From contig NZ_AFPB01000163.1 in assembly GCF_000218485.1 (NCBI RefSeq), positions 1-41,859 on the forward strand: DNA of 41,859 nt. The letters are read 5' to 3'. The stretch is from Aquimarina agarivorans. Its GTDB lineage: Bacteria; Bacteroidota; Bacteroidia; Flavobacteriales; Flavobacteriaceae. The notes under the pieces are model-generated. The model had not been told where the DNA came from and did no database searches. It saw nothing but the letters and a program-made list of their open reading frames with translations. Positions 1 through 8,371 of this stretch are shown in pieces. The first letter of the stretch is position 1. Each line of letters opens with the position of its first letter. The translations under genes and the position numbers were made by a program.

Positions 1-8
1 AACAATTG

Positions 9-34
9 TATATGTGTACCTAGGTACACATATA
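9..34. repeat. Perfect 26-bp palindrome beside the recombinase gene
   Basis: The half-site TATATGTGTACCT is followed directly by its exact reverse complement, with CCTAGG at the centre. On the plus strand it is followed by a T-rich run, so it could be a terminator for a plus-strand gene lying left of the window. It also lies only 16 bp past the stop of a tyrosine recombinase gene, where a recombination or regulator-binding site would not be surprising. The palindrome is seen directly; its role is inferred. Confidence 0.6.
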
Positions 35-50
35 TTTTTTATATAAAGCG

Positions 51-1184
51 CTAATCTAGTGGATTTTTAATGGTTTGCAAATTATTTGTGGCAACTCTGG
101 TGTAAATTTCTGTAGTTTTTGTGGAACTATGCCCTAATAATTCTTGAATGTATCTTATATCGGTACCAGATTCTAGTATATGTGTGGCAAATGAATGCCG
201 TAACATATGTGGGGTAACTTTTTTGTAAATGCCTCCTTTTTTTGCGGCACGTTTTACAATTTTTACAACACTTGCAGCACTGTAAGCAATTCCTTTTTTG
301 CCTTCAAATAAATAAATTTGAGGTTTATATAATTTAAAATATTCACGTAGTTCTAATAGCACCTTTTTGGATAGTAATGTATAGCGGTCTTTATTTCCTT
401 TTGATTGCTTTACGTGTATTAGCATACGCTCGCTGTTAACATCGGTAAGTTTTAAATTTAATAATTCACTTCGGCGTAAGCCAGCTGAATACAACAGGCT
501 TACTATACAACGGTGTTTTAAATTATTAGTATTGTTAATAATGGCAAGCACTTCTTTTTTTGATAGTATTTCTGGCAGTTTTTCTTGCTTTCTAGGGCGC
601 TCAATTTCATAAAATCGATTAGGCATATCCAATACAATTTCGTAGTAAAATTTAATGCTATTGATACATATATTTATGGCTGAGTTTGATCTGCCTTGTT
701 TTATAAGTAGTTGTATGTAGGCTCTAATGTCTATTTCATTTAAAGTGTTTAGTTCTTTTGATTTGTAGTGGTTTATAAAAGCTTCAAATGCCGAAACATA
801 AGAGTTTATAGTATTTAATGCATATTTTTTTAAAATCAATTTTTGAATATAACTATCGGGGCATTTTTTATAGTCAGTTGGGTAAACTCGTCGCTTAAAT
901 AATGAAGCATCATTGTTGTTATTGTTATTGTGTAAGGGTTTGTTTTTAAAAAAATAGGAAGTATTGATCCAAGCTACCCCTTTAAATTTTTCGAAAATAA
1001 GATCAAGGTTTTCTTTAGTGTTTCTAATGTACACCATATTTAATTTCGCATGCCACTTAGGGTTTGGGAGTTCTTTTATAAGTGCTTGGATGACCTTGTC
1101 GGGATAAAATAATAACCCAATCATTTTAATGTCATTGATGAGTAGGTGTTTTAGGGTGATATTTTTTAAATGAGAATGTTTCAT
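51..1184 (-). CDS. Tyrosine recombinase / integrase (XerC/D-like)
   Basis: Site-specific DNA recombinase of the phage integrase family, about 377 residues. The N-terminal half contains a SAM-like core-binding segment (about 115-200). The C-terminal catalytic domain shows the first Arg in SAGLRRSEL, the beta-hairpin Lys in SKGNKDRY, the box II motif HMLRHSFATH, and LLGHSSTKTTEIYTRV with the second His and nucleophilic Tyr. The longest open frame begins with TTG at 1193; I chose the ATG at 1184, nine bases inside. A run of six Asn lies near residue 90 between two N-terminal sections. It is divergent from the zinc-ribbon gene at 1279. No cargo or attachment repeat is visible on its left because the window ends. 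It could be a chromosomal Xer paralogue, an integron-type integrase or the integrase of a small element; the sequence does not decide. Confidence 0.9.
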   Translation of the reverse strand: MKHSHLKNITLKHLLINDIKMIGLLFYPDKVIQALIKELPNPKWHAKLNMVYIRNTKENLDLIFEKFKGVAWINTSYFFKNKPLHNNNNNNDASLFKRRVYPTDYKKCPDSYIQKLILKKYALNTINSYVSAFEAFINHYKSKELNTLNEIDIRAYIQLLIKQGRSNSAINICINSIKFYYEIVLDMPNRFYEIERPRKQEKLPEILSKKEVLAIINNTNNLKHRCIVSLLYSAGLRRSELLNLKLTDVNSERMLIHVKQSKGNKDRYTLLSKKVLLELREYFKLYKPQIYLFEGKKGIAYSAASVVKIVKRAAKKGGIYKKVTPHMLRHSFATHILESGTDIRYIQELLGHSSTKTTEIYTRVATNNLQTIKNPLD

Positions 1185-1278
1185 TGTCTTCAAAATTCAA
1201 TGAAAAGAATGGTAAATAAAATTATAACTGTGTATTTATACGTATATTAAACGTTTAATTCAATGATTATTAATCACG

Positions 1279-1662
1279 ATGGATGCTACTTGTTTGTATT
1301 GCAATGAAATTTTGTCTGGCAGGTTAGGTAAAAAGTTTTGTTCACCTCATTGCAGGTCAGCATATCATTACAATGAAAATAAACATAAGCAAGATAAGTT
1401 ATACGTTGCTATTGATAAGCAATTGAAATTGAATCGAAGAATTTTAAAAGAATATAATAAATCAGGTTTATCCACTGTTCGTAAGCAAAAGTTGTTAGAT
1501 GTAGGTTTTAACCCCAGATATTTTACACACTATTGGAAAAACAATAAAGGGCAAGTATATTTATTTTGTTATGAATTTGGTTTTTTAGAAATTCAGGAGC
1601 CTAGTAAAATAAAATATGTGTTAATCAAATGGCAAGCTTATATGGATAAGTCCAAATACTAA
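1279..1662 (+). CDS. Small zinc-ribbon protein of unknown function
   Basis: A 127-residue protein with an N-terminal zinc-binding knot: CxxC at about residues 5-8 and a second cluster FCSPHCRSAYH at about 21-29, similar to the short zinc ribbons of DUF2116-like proteins. The remainder is basic and rich in aromatic residues and has no motif I recognise. Similar short proteins are common in flavobacterial genomes. It is transcribed away from the tyrosine recombinase with an 85-bp AT-rich gap between them. The ATG at 1279 places the Cys cluster at the very start. A nucleic-acid-binding role is a guess from the zinc ribbon and basic charge. Confidence 0.75.
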   Translation: MDATCLYCNEILSGRLGKKFCSPHCRSAYHYNENKHKQDKLYVAIDKQLKLNRRILKEYNKSGLSTVRKQKLLDVGFNPRYFTHYWKNNKGQVYLFCYEFGFLEIQEPSKIKYVLIKWQAYMDKSKY

Positions 1663-1722
1663 GTGAACTAATTTTATATATTAAAAATCGTTATGTATTT
1701 TTGAAATAAAGCTTCATCTTAT

Positions 1723-2953
1723 TTATTCCTTCAATAAGTTTTCTAGTTTAATTTTTGAAACAGAATCTTTGTTCAATGCTATTGATTTTTTAAAATGTTC
1801 AATAGCTTTTTCTTTATTATCTAACGTTAAATATAAATCTCCCATGGAATCGAATACATCAGCGCTTTCTGGATAATTCAAAATGTTTAATTCAAAAAAT
1901 TGCTTAGCTTTTTGGTAATTTTTAATGTATATAAAATTATGACCCAAACCATTTATATGATCTTTGTCAGGTTTTATTTCAACACCATATGCTTTTGAAA
2001 TCTGCTTGTAATGATTTACAACTTTATTAAAAATATCAGTTTTTTCATTTAAAAAATCATTGCTATCAAGTTTAAAATCATAAAAATTAAAAATAAATCG
2101 AAATGCATCATAAGTTGCAATTAAAGGGACCGATCCATGAGTATCATTTTCGTAATACTGGCTTTTATAGACTAACTTTTTTTGTTTATTGTTTTTTAAA
2201 ATGGAATTTAACTTTAAAGTAGAGCGGATATTAATAGAAGTAGTATTATAAGTAGTATCCTTTTTTACACTAGTGGTGTCTACACCATTATTCATGGTAT
2301 TGGCAATGCCAATAAAAAGGGATTTGTTTTTATAGCGTTCCCCAAATTTTATATTTTTTGCTTTTTTTACTATTCGCTGATAATTTAACCAGACTGAAGG
2401 ATCAATTGACACGTAAGCATTAAATAATTCAGGTTTTTCTAAAAGTGTATCCATTACAAGTAATCCTCCTAAAGAATGACCTACAAATGTTTTATATGAT
2501 AAGCTTGGATATTTAGCATCAATATATGGCATCAATTCTTTTTCAATAAATGAAATAGTCTTTCTTCCTCCACCAGAAACTGCAGATGATTGATCATCGA
2601 TAAAGGGATGTCCCTTAGGTACTTTTACGGGCGATAAATCTCTAAATCGATTTGTATTAAGTATGCCTACAACAATTATTTCAGGAAGAATTTTAGCATA
2701 AATACTACTTAATGGTTGAATTATTCCAGTTACAGAATGAAAAAAAAATCTCCATCTAATAAATACACTACAGGATATTTTTTATCACTTGTTGGAGAAG
2801 TTTTTTAGGTACGCTAACCCATATTTTTTGTTGTTCATTTAAAATATTGGATTGTATGCTATCTATTTTTTCAATACTAATATCATTAATATTTTGGGCA
2901 AAAGCACTGTAAAAACATAAAATAAATGAGGTGATGAGTTTAAGTTTTATCAT
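1723..2953 (-). pseudogene. Esterase (alpha/beta hydrolase, PF00756-like) with C-terminal TPR, broken by two frameshifts
   Basis: Read in three frames this encodes one protein of about 410 residues: a signal peptide (cleavage after SAFAQ), then WVSVPKK, then YPVVYLLDGD, then the nucleophile elbow GHSLGGLL, a catalytic-His candidate in NDTHGS, and TPR units at the C-terminus (FDSMGDLYLTLDNKEKAIEHFKKSI). The frame breaks twice. At 2801-2806 a run of 6 T would need 7, and at 2740-2748 a run of 9 A would need 10. All sequence between the breaks is coding-like. The fold is that of the Fes/esterase D-like family, which cleaves ester bonds in siderophores or acylated carbohydrates; the substrate is not known. 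The breaks are either a young pseudogene or homopolymer sequencing errors. It lies downstream of the MFS transporter on the same strand. Confidence 0.8.
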
Positions 2954-3018
2954 GTGTTGGTTATTTAGGTATAAAAATTAATAAAGGATTAGGATAGCTC
3001 TAAAGAAAAACAAAACTC

Positions 3019-4320
3019 CTAAACCTTAGGAAATCCAATACGATGTCCTCTTTTCGCAAACCATAAAATATAGATGTAGCATATTAGCATTACAAATACA
3101 AAAGCGGATTTAAAATCAAAACCAAAAATGTTGTCTGCATGGTACAACCAACCGTAAAATGGTGGTATAACAGCACCACCAACAATTCCCATAATTAAAA
3201 TAGCAGATCCTAAATTTGAAAATTTTCCAATACCACGAATGCCCAATGGGAAAATAGCGGGCCACATTACGGCATTTGCAAATCCAAGGGCTGCTAAACA
3301 ACCCACGGCAAAAGATCCTGAAACAAAATAAGAGGTAATGGTAAGTATCATGCCTAAAATTGCTGAAATGGTCAACCAATTTTCTTGTTTAATATATTTG
3401 GGAATAAGGATAATGTTTGTAATGTATCCAACCAGTAAACCTACCAATCCAAAAACTGCAAAAAATTTGGAAGTATCATCGGAAAAGCCAAGGTTTTTGC
3501 CGTAAATGGTGATTAAATCTCCAGCCATAACTTCGGCGCCTACATACATAAATATGGCTACAGCTCCTAGGAGTACATGTGGGAATTGAAAAACAGAAGT
3601 TTTACCTTCGGAAATATCCATGCTATCTGGGTTAGTATCCGAGGTTTGACTTTTAATATCGGGCAATGATGAGGTGTAGATAACCACAGCAATCACTAAT
3701 AAAAAAACGCCTAAAACTATATAAGGAGTTTCCACCCGGCTGGCTAAGTTGTCAAGTAATTGATTTTTTAATTCGGGATTGGTTTCATTATCTATTTTGG
3801 TTTGAATTTCGGTAGCATTTTTTAATAAAATGGAACCAAACAATACATTAGCCAAAATACCCGCCAATTTGTTGCAAATACCCATAACACTAATTCGTGT
3901 AGCGGCAGATTCAATGGGGCCAATAAGACTTACATAAGGGTTTGCAGCTGTTTGCAAAAGGGCTAATCCCATACCTACAATAAACAGGCCTAATAAAAAT
4001 ATAGGGTAGGAGCGACTGCCTGCGGCCGAAACAAATACCAAACAGCCCAAAGCCATAATAACTAATCCGGTGGACATTCCTTTTTTAGTACCCAGCTTAT
4101 CTAAAATCCACGATGATGGGATAGCCAAGAAAAAATAAGCAGCAAAAAATGCCGTCGCTACATAAAATGCTTGTTGATCTGTCAACTCACATGATTTTTT
4201 CAGAAAAGGAATGAGTATACCGTTTACCCAAGTCACAAAACCAAATACGGCAAATAAAACACCTATAATAGTGATTTGATATATATAGTTTTTGTATTTC
4301 GAGTTGGATGCGGCAGACAT
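3019..4320 (-). CDS. Sugar MFS transporter (FucP / glucose-galactose porter family)
   Basis: Inner-membrane sugar:H+ symporter of 433 residues with twelve hydrophobic segments. The N-terminal section FGFVTWVNGILIPFLKK, followed by FYVATAFFAAYFFLAIPSSW and LDKLGTKKGM, is characteristic of the FucP/GluP branch of the major facilitator superfamily. Between helices 6 and 7 there is a long cytoplasmic loop containing DIKSQTSDTNPDS. It is the third gene of a tight minus-strand operon, starting 11 bp after the small membrane protein. The exact sugar (fucose, glucose, galactose or N-acetylglucosamine) cannot be read from the sequence. Confidence 0.9.
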   Translation of the reverse strand: MSAASNSKYKNYIYQITIIGVLFAVFGFVTWVNGILIPFLKKSCELTDQQAFYVATAFFAAYFFLAIPSSWILDKLGTKKGMSTGLVIMALGCLVFVSAAGSRSYPIFLLGLFIVGMGLALLQTAANPYVSLIGPIESAATRISVMGICNKLAGILANVLFGSILLKNATEIQTKIDNETNPELKNQLLDNLASRVETPYIVLGVFLLVIAVVIYTSSLPDIKSQTSDTNPDSMDISEGKTSVFQFPHVLLGAVAIFMYVGAEVMAGDLITIYGKNLGFSDDTSKFFAVFGLVGLLVGYITNIILIPKYIKQENWLTISAILGMILTITSYFVSGSFAVGCLAALGFANAVMWPAIFPLGIRGIGKFSNLGSAILIMGIVGGAVIPPFYGWLYHADNIFGFDFKSAFVFVMLICYIYILWFAKRGHRIGFPKV

Positions 4321-4331
4321 GTTACTAGGTA

Positions 4332-4643
4332 TTAGTTGTTAGTTGTATTTTTTGTGGATAAGCTGTTGTTTTGTTTTGGAGGAACAACCGCATTTCCCTT
4401 TCGGTCTCGGGTAAGCACGGCTTTTATGGTTGTGGGTTCTGAAATGATATCTCTTGGATCAGTGATATCCATAGCCTCAGTTACTTTTTTGGTATTTTTA
4501 TTATTTGAAGTTTCCGGTCTTGATTTTTTGTGAGTCAATGGGATACGTGCACAAACGTAACCCAGCACAAATGATATTAATAAAAGGACTACAATTTCTA
4601 AAATTGCTGTAGAACTATCTAAGGGGTTCATATTTTTAAACAT
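4332..4643 (-). CDS. Small single-span membrane protein, unknown
   Basis: A 103-residue protein with one transmembrane segment (about residues 13-32, AILEIVVLLLISFVLGYV), followed by a basic, Asn/Thr/Lys-rich tail without recognised motifs. It begins only 3 bp after the stop of the OmpA-like gene and ends 11 bp before the sugar transporter, so the three are very likely co-transcribed. By position it may be a partner of the OmpA-like protein at the envelope. I do not recognise a named family. A second ATG (MNPLD) lies four codons in and is an alternative start. Confidence 0.65.
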   Translation of the reverse strand: MFKNMNPLDSSTAILEIVVLLLISFVLGYVCARIPLTHKKSRPETSNNKNTKKVTEAMDITDPRDIISEPTTIKAVLTRDRKGNAVVPPKQNNSLSTKNTTNN

Positions 4644-4646
4644 ATA

Positions 4647-5779
4647 TTACTCAATTATCAGTGTAACACCTTGGTTTAGTTGATTTCCTTTCTCTTGCGA
4701 TTTTAATGCAGTAATAGTCATGTCAGCTTTTGTGAGCTCTTTTTTTGAAATATACGATTTCACATTTGAAGCTAATTCCAGACCTAATTGGTAATTATCG
4801 ACGATACTTTCATTCTGATTTGAATATCCAATCAGTTTTATAGTTGTTGCCGTAGCATTAGTAGCAAGAAAGTTTTTTAAATTTCTGGAGCCCTTAAATT
4901 TATTATTTTTAAAATCTAGTTGCGTTACAGTATAACTGTTTTTTAAGGAATTCTTTTTTGTTGCTGGTTTTTGCGGTGAAGCTATCGGATAAGTATTTTT
5001 TAAAACCTTCTTTTCTAAAGTATTAATTTCAGGGGTGTAAGATACTTTTGGCGAAACGATAGTAGTATTGTTAAACTCAATTTTTTTAATTTCTGGAATA
5101 TCAACACTAGTATAATCGATATGCTTTAAGTCAACCGTAGTTTCGGAAGGTTGAAATTTGAAAGTGATCCCTCCTTTAAATTTTCCATTTTTAAAAATGA
5201 AAGGAGCTTTTTGTGTTTTTAGGGTAATTAATGAATCAGGTATCCCAAGTTTAGTTAAACGTTCAGCAATATTTTGTGCTCTGTTTTTTCCAATTTCAAT
5301 ACTTTCATTTGTATTGTGGAAACTGGCAATGGTTAATAATAGGTTTTTGGTGTCCATTTCCTTAGCAATAGCGTGTCCATAAGTACTCATTGGAAAAGGA
5401 ATTTGTATTCTGTCAGAGTTTTCATAAATCCTAAAATTACTTTCAAAGTTGATAACTAATTCATCATTGTAATATACATTGAGGTAGCTTGGTTGTAATG
5501 AATCCTTTTTAGGAGCTACCGCTTTATTAACAGTTTTGCTATTTTTTATAGAATCTAATGTGCCTTCTGCGTAAGCAAAAGAAGTATCTTTAGTTTTAGT
5601 ATTTAGCTTGTTTTGATGAGTAATAATTTTTTTATTGAATACCGTAGGTTCAGGCGCGTTATTGGTGATTGGAAGGCTATCCTTATCCAAACATAAGCCT
5701 TTAATTTTACAAGTATAATACGTGCTTGCAATGGACGCCCATACAAAAAAACAAAAAAACTAAGCGCAAATCGCTTCAT
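4647..5779 (-). CDS. Periplasmic protein with two OmpA-like domains; probable N-terminal frameshift
   Basis: The uninterrupted frame starts at a TTG (5690) and encodes 347 residues with two OmpA-like modules. The first (about 70-165) contains the helix IGKNRAQNIAERLTKLGI. The second (about 250-345) contains LIGYSNQNESIVDNYQLGLELA. OmpA modules bind peptidoglycan or act as periplasmic spacers. The frame upstream still encodes protein-like sequence (FFVWASIASTYYTCKIKGLC), a membrane or signal anchor, but runs into a stop. Adding one base in either 7-A run (5745-5751 or 5753-5759) joins it to the ATG at 5779, giving MKRFALSFF plus a hydrophobic segment. I therefore place the true start at 5779. 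It is the first gene of the operon with the small membrane protein and the sugar transporter. Confidence 0.7.
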
Positions 5780-5870
5780 AAACCAAGGTATAATATGGAC
5801 TAAAATAGTATAAAAAACTACAAATTGATAAAATTAGTTTGAATAGTACTCAAAAAATATAGATAATAAG

Positions 5871-5901
5871 TTGAAAATGGTTCAATAATTTATTTATTTT
5901 G
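5871..5901 (+). promoter_or_regulatory. Candidate his operon promoter (Bacteroidetes type)
   Basis: TTG at 5871-5873 and TATTTTG at 5895-5901 are 21 bp apart, close to the Bacteroidetes pattern of a -33 TTG and a -7 TAnnTTTG, but the -7 element is one base short. Transcription would start near 5908, about 35 bases before the leader peptide. A similar TATTTTGC motif precedes other genes in this window. Confidence 0.4.
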
Positions 5902-5941
5902 CAGCATACATGGAAACAGGTATAATTAATAAAATTTGAAA

Positions 5942-5998
5942 ATGAATAATTCATGTCTACATCATCATCATTACTACTTAATCGCTCAAGCGGGGTAG
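5942..5998 (+). CDS. hisL: His operon leader peptide
   Basis: An 18-residue open frame, MNNSCLHHHHYYLIAQAG, with four consecutive CAT His codons (5960-5971) followed by two Tyr codons. It stops at TAG 5996-5998, just before a strong terminator hairpin and 92 bp upstream of hisG. This is the standard layout of ribosome-mediated attenuation: shortage of charged tRNA-His stalls the ribosome on the His codons. The last codons of the peptide themselves form the antiterminator arm (5985-5994). I name it hisL by function; no homology to the enterobacterial peptide is claimed. Confidence 0.88.
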   Translation: MNNSCLHHHHYYLIAQAG

Positions 5999-6066
5999 TT
6001 TGGTATGTAAACATGTAAGCATATTTTAAACCCGTTTGAGTTTGCCTCAAACGGGTTTAGTTTTTT
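5985..6066 (+). promoter_or_regulatory. His attenuator: antiterminator and terminator
   Basis: Three RNA segments are visible. Segment 2 (5985-5994, CTCAAGCGGG) can pair with segment 3 (6031-6040, CCCGTTTGAG) over 10 positions with one G-U. Segment 3 with its extension (6028-6040) alternatively pairs perfectly with segment 4 (6046-6058) as a 13-bp stem with loop TTTGC, followed by AG and six T (6061-6066), an intrinsic terminator. A ribosome stalled at the His codons leaves segment 2 free, so the 2:3 antiterminator forms and hisG is transcribed. A ribosome that reaches the stop covers segment 2, so 3:4 terminates. The pairings are seen directly; the mechanism follows the known his/trp attenuation model. 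Confidence 0.88.
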
Positions 6067-6090
6067 AAAATTGATACAATTTTAATTGTT

Positions 6091-6948
6091 ATGACAAAAA
6101 TTAGAATAGCCATTCAAAAAAGTGGTCGATTAAACGAAGATTCAGTAGCAATACTTAAGGATTGCGGAATTTCTATTGATAATGGTAAGGACCAACTAAA
6201 GGCGGAAACACGTAATTTTCCTATGGAAGTCATGTTTTTAAGAAACGGTGATATCCCACAATACTTGCGCGATGGGGTAGTTGATATTGCTATTATTGGC
6301 GAAAATGTTTTGATTGAAAAAGGGAAAGATATTTCAATAGCGGAACGTTTAAACTTTTCAAAATGCAAGGTATCTTTGGCAGTTCCTAAAGGAGTTGCGT
6401 ATAATTCTATTCAGGATTTAGATGGTAAAAAAATTGCTACTTCATACCCTAATACGGTGGATCAGTATTTAGCTGATAAAGGAATTAGTTATGAAATTCA
6501 TCAAATTTCGGGTTCGGTAGAAATAGCGCCAAATATTGGTTTGGCTGATGCTATTTGTGATATTGTTTCCAGCGGAAGCACCTTGTTTAAAAACAATTTA
6601 AAAGAAGTAGAGGTTATGTTAACTTCGGAAGCGGTGTTGGCAGTATCACCAAAAATATCAGAAGAAGCTAAAGCACTTTTAAGCAAGTTACAATTTAGAA
6701 TTCAGTCTGTTTTAAAGGCACGTAATTCAAAGTATGTATTGCTCAATGCACCAAATGATAAGTTAGACGAAATACTAAAGCTGTTACCGGGTATGCGTAG
6801 TCCAACTATTTTACCCTTGGCGGAAGAAGGTTGGAGTAGTGTGCATACGGTGATTCAGAAAAATAAGTTTTGGGAAGTTATTGATGAGTTAAAAATAGCT
6901 GGTGCCGAAGGTATTTTGGTTTGCCCAATTGAAAAAATGGTACTTTAG
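6091..6948 (+). CDS. hisG: ATP phosphoribosyltransferase, long form
   Basis: First step of histidine synthesis: condenses ATP with PRPP to phosphoribosyl-ATP in the cytosol. At 285 residues it is the long form (HisG_L), with a periplasmic-binding-protein-like catalytic part starting IRIAIQKSGRLNEDS and a C-terminal regulatory domain (about 205-285, GWSSVHTVIQKNKFWEVIDELK...GAEGILVCPIEKM). This form is feedback-inhibited by histidine and does not need HisZ. It is the first structural gene after the attenuator, so the whole operon is under its control. The gap to hisD holds a heptamer-phased inverted repeat. Confidence 0.97.
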   Translation: MTKIRIAIQKSGRLNEDSVAILKDCGISIDNGKDQLKAETRNFPMEVMFLRNGDIPQYLRDGVVDIAIIGENVLIEKGKDISIAERLNFSKCKVSLAVPKGVAYNSIQDLDGKKIATSYPNTVDQYLADKGISYEIHQISGSVEIAPNIGLADAICDIVSSGSTLFKNNLKEVEVMLTSEAVLAVSPKISEEAKALLSKLQFRIQSVLKARNSKYVLLNAPNDKLDEILKLLPGMRSPTILPLAEEGWSSVHTVIQKNKFWEVIDELKIAGAEGILVCPIEKMVL

Positions 6949-7064
6949 TTTAGTAGTGAGAAGTTAGATGTTAGATCGCTTCGTTATTAAAGAATTCTTT
7001 ATATGTGATATTGAAATATAAGTTCCTTTGGTTTCTCATATCTCATATCTCATATCTCATATCT
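6949..7064 (+). repeat. Heptamer-phased inverted repeat A (hisG-hisD gap)
   Basis: The left arm (6949-6976) reads as 7-bp words TTTAGTA, GTGAGAA, GTTAGAT, GTTAGAT. The right arm (7034-7061) is four exact copies of TCTCATA followed by TCTAAAT. The purine-rich left arm is imperfectly complementary to the pyrimidine-rich right arm, with a spacer of about 57 bp. It fills the gap almost completely. The same design with other words recurs at 12268, 12912/13313, 14073 and 20540. Confidence 0.8.
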
Positions 7065-7072
7065 AAATAAAA

Positions 7073-8353
7073 ATGAACAAAATATATAATCCTAAACCAA
7101 CTGATTGGAATCAACTTTTAAAAAGGCCAACACAAACAGTTGCCGATATTGAAGGAACAGTTGCTGATGTTTTTGATGCTATCAGTACCAAAGGAGATCA
7201 GGCAGTAGCAGCATATACAGAAAAGTTTGACGGCGTGGCGTTGGATACTATTTTAGTTTCTGAAAAGGAAATTGAAGCAGCAGTGCATTTGGTGTCTGAT
7301 GAATTAAAAGATGCAATTCAATTAGCAAAAGGGAATATTTCTCGTTTTCACGAAGCACAAAAAACTACTAAGGTACAAGTGGAAACCATGAATGGTGTAG
7401 ATTGTTGGCAAGAGAAACGGCCTATTCAAAAAGTAGGTTTATATATTCCAGGGGGAACAGCTCCTTTATTTTCAACAATTTTAATGTTAGTATTACCCGC
7501 AAAAATAGCAGGTTGCAAGGAAATAGTGTTGTGTTCACCACCAAATGCAGCAGGAGAAATACATCCCGCTATTTTATACACTGCAAATTTATGTGGGGTT
7601 ACTAAAATTTGTAAAGTTGGGGGTATTCAAGCCATTGCCGGAATGACATTTGGTACGGAATCTATTCCGCAGGTATATAAAATTTTTGGTCCAGGAAATC
7701 AATTTGTTACTGTTGCAAAACAACTTGCTACTAAATACGGAGTAGCTATTGATATGCCCGCAGGTCCAAGTGAACTTTTGATTGTTGCCGATGATAGTGC
7801 CAATGCGGCTTACGTGGCATCCGATTTATTAAGTCAGGCGGAACATGGTAAAGATAGTCAGGTGATTTTAGTGGCTACATCCAAAAAATTAATAGATGCT
7901 GTGGAGCTTGAAGTTGAAAAACAATTAGCGGTATTACCTAGGGTTGAAATTGCTACAGAAGCCATTAAAAATTCGAAATTAATATATGTTGAGAACGATA
8001 AAATTGCGCTAAATTTAATTGATGAATACGGTCCGGAACACTTTATAGTTTGTGTACATGATGAGGATTTTTATGTATCTAATGTAGCCAATGCGGGATC
8101 TGTTTTTATTGGTAATTATACACCAGAGAGCGCAGGAGATTATGCCTCGGGAACAAACCATACATTGCCTACAAATGGCTATGCTAAAAATTATAGTGGT
8201 GTTAATTTGGATACATTTATGAAAAATATGACGTTTCAAAAAATATCCAAGCAAGGTATCCAAGCTATAGGAAATGCCATTGAACTCATGGCTGAAGCCG
8301 AAGGCTTACAAGCGCACAAAAACGCGGTAACCCTTCGTTTAAACGAAGCCTAA
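7073..8353 (+). CDS. hisD: Histidinol dehydrogenase
   Basis: Last two steps of histidine synthesis: NAD-dependent oxidation of L-histidinol to L-histidine via histidinal; a Zn enzyme that acts as a homodimer. It has 426 residues, the normal family length. Recognisable stretches are GLYIPGGTAPLFSTILMLVLPAKIAGC, KIFGPGNQFVTVAKQ, DMPAGPSELLIVAD and LLSQAEHGKDSQ with the metal-binding Gln/His, plus EYGPEHFIV and GTNHTLPTNGYA near the C-terminus. It is the second gene of the his operon; chaN-like follows 18 bp later. Confidence 0.97.
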   Translation: MNKIYNPKPTDWNQLLKRPTQTVADIEGTVADVFDAISTKGDQAVAAYTEKFDGVALDTILVSEKEIEAAVHLVSDELKDAIQLAKGNISRFHEAQKTTKVQVETMNGVDCWQEKRPIQKVGLYIPGGTAPLFSTILMLVLPAKIAGCKEIVLCSPPNAAGEIHPAILYTANLCGVTKICKVGGIQAIAGMTFGTESIPQVYKIFGPGNQFVTVAKQLATKYGVAIDMPAGPSELLIVADDSANAAYVASDLLSQAEHGKDSQVILVATSKKLIDAVELEVEKQLAVLPRVEIATEAIKNSKLIYVENDKIALNLIDEYGPEHFIVCVHDEDFYVSNVANAGSVFIGNYTPESAGDYASGTNHTLPTNGYAKNYSGVNLDTFMKNMTFQKISKQGIQAIGNAIELMAEAEGLQAHKNAVTLRLNEA

Positions 8354-8371
8354 TAACATAAATTTATTTAT

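Noticed and set aside
5850..6050. A 66-residue minus-strand ORF opposite the his leader
   Set aside because: It is a shadow of the leader and terminator and has no coding features.
7034..7061. Four TCTCATA copies as a CRISPR or simple microsatellite
   Set aside because: There are no spacers, and the facing purine-rich arm and similar units in other gaps show it is one arm of an inverted repeat.
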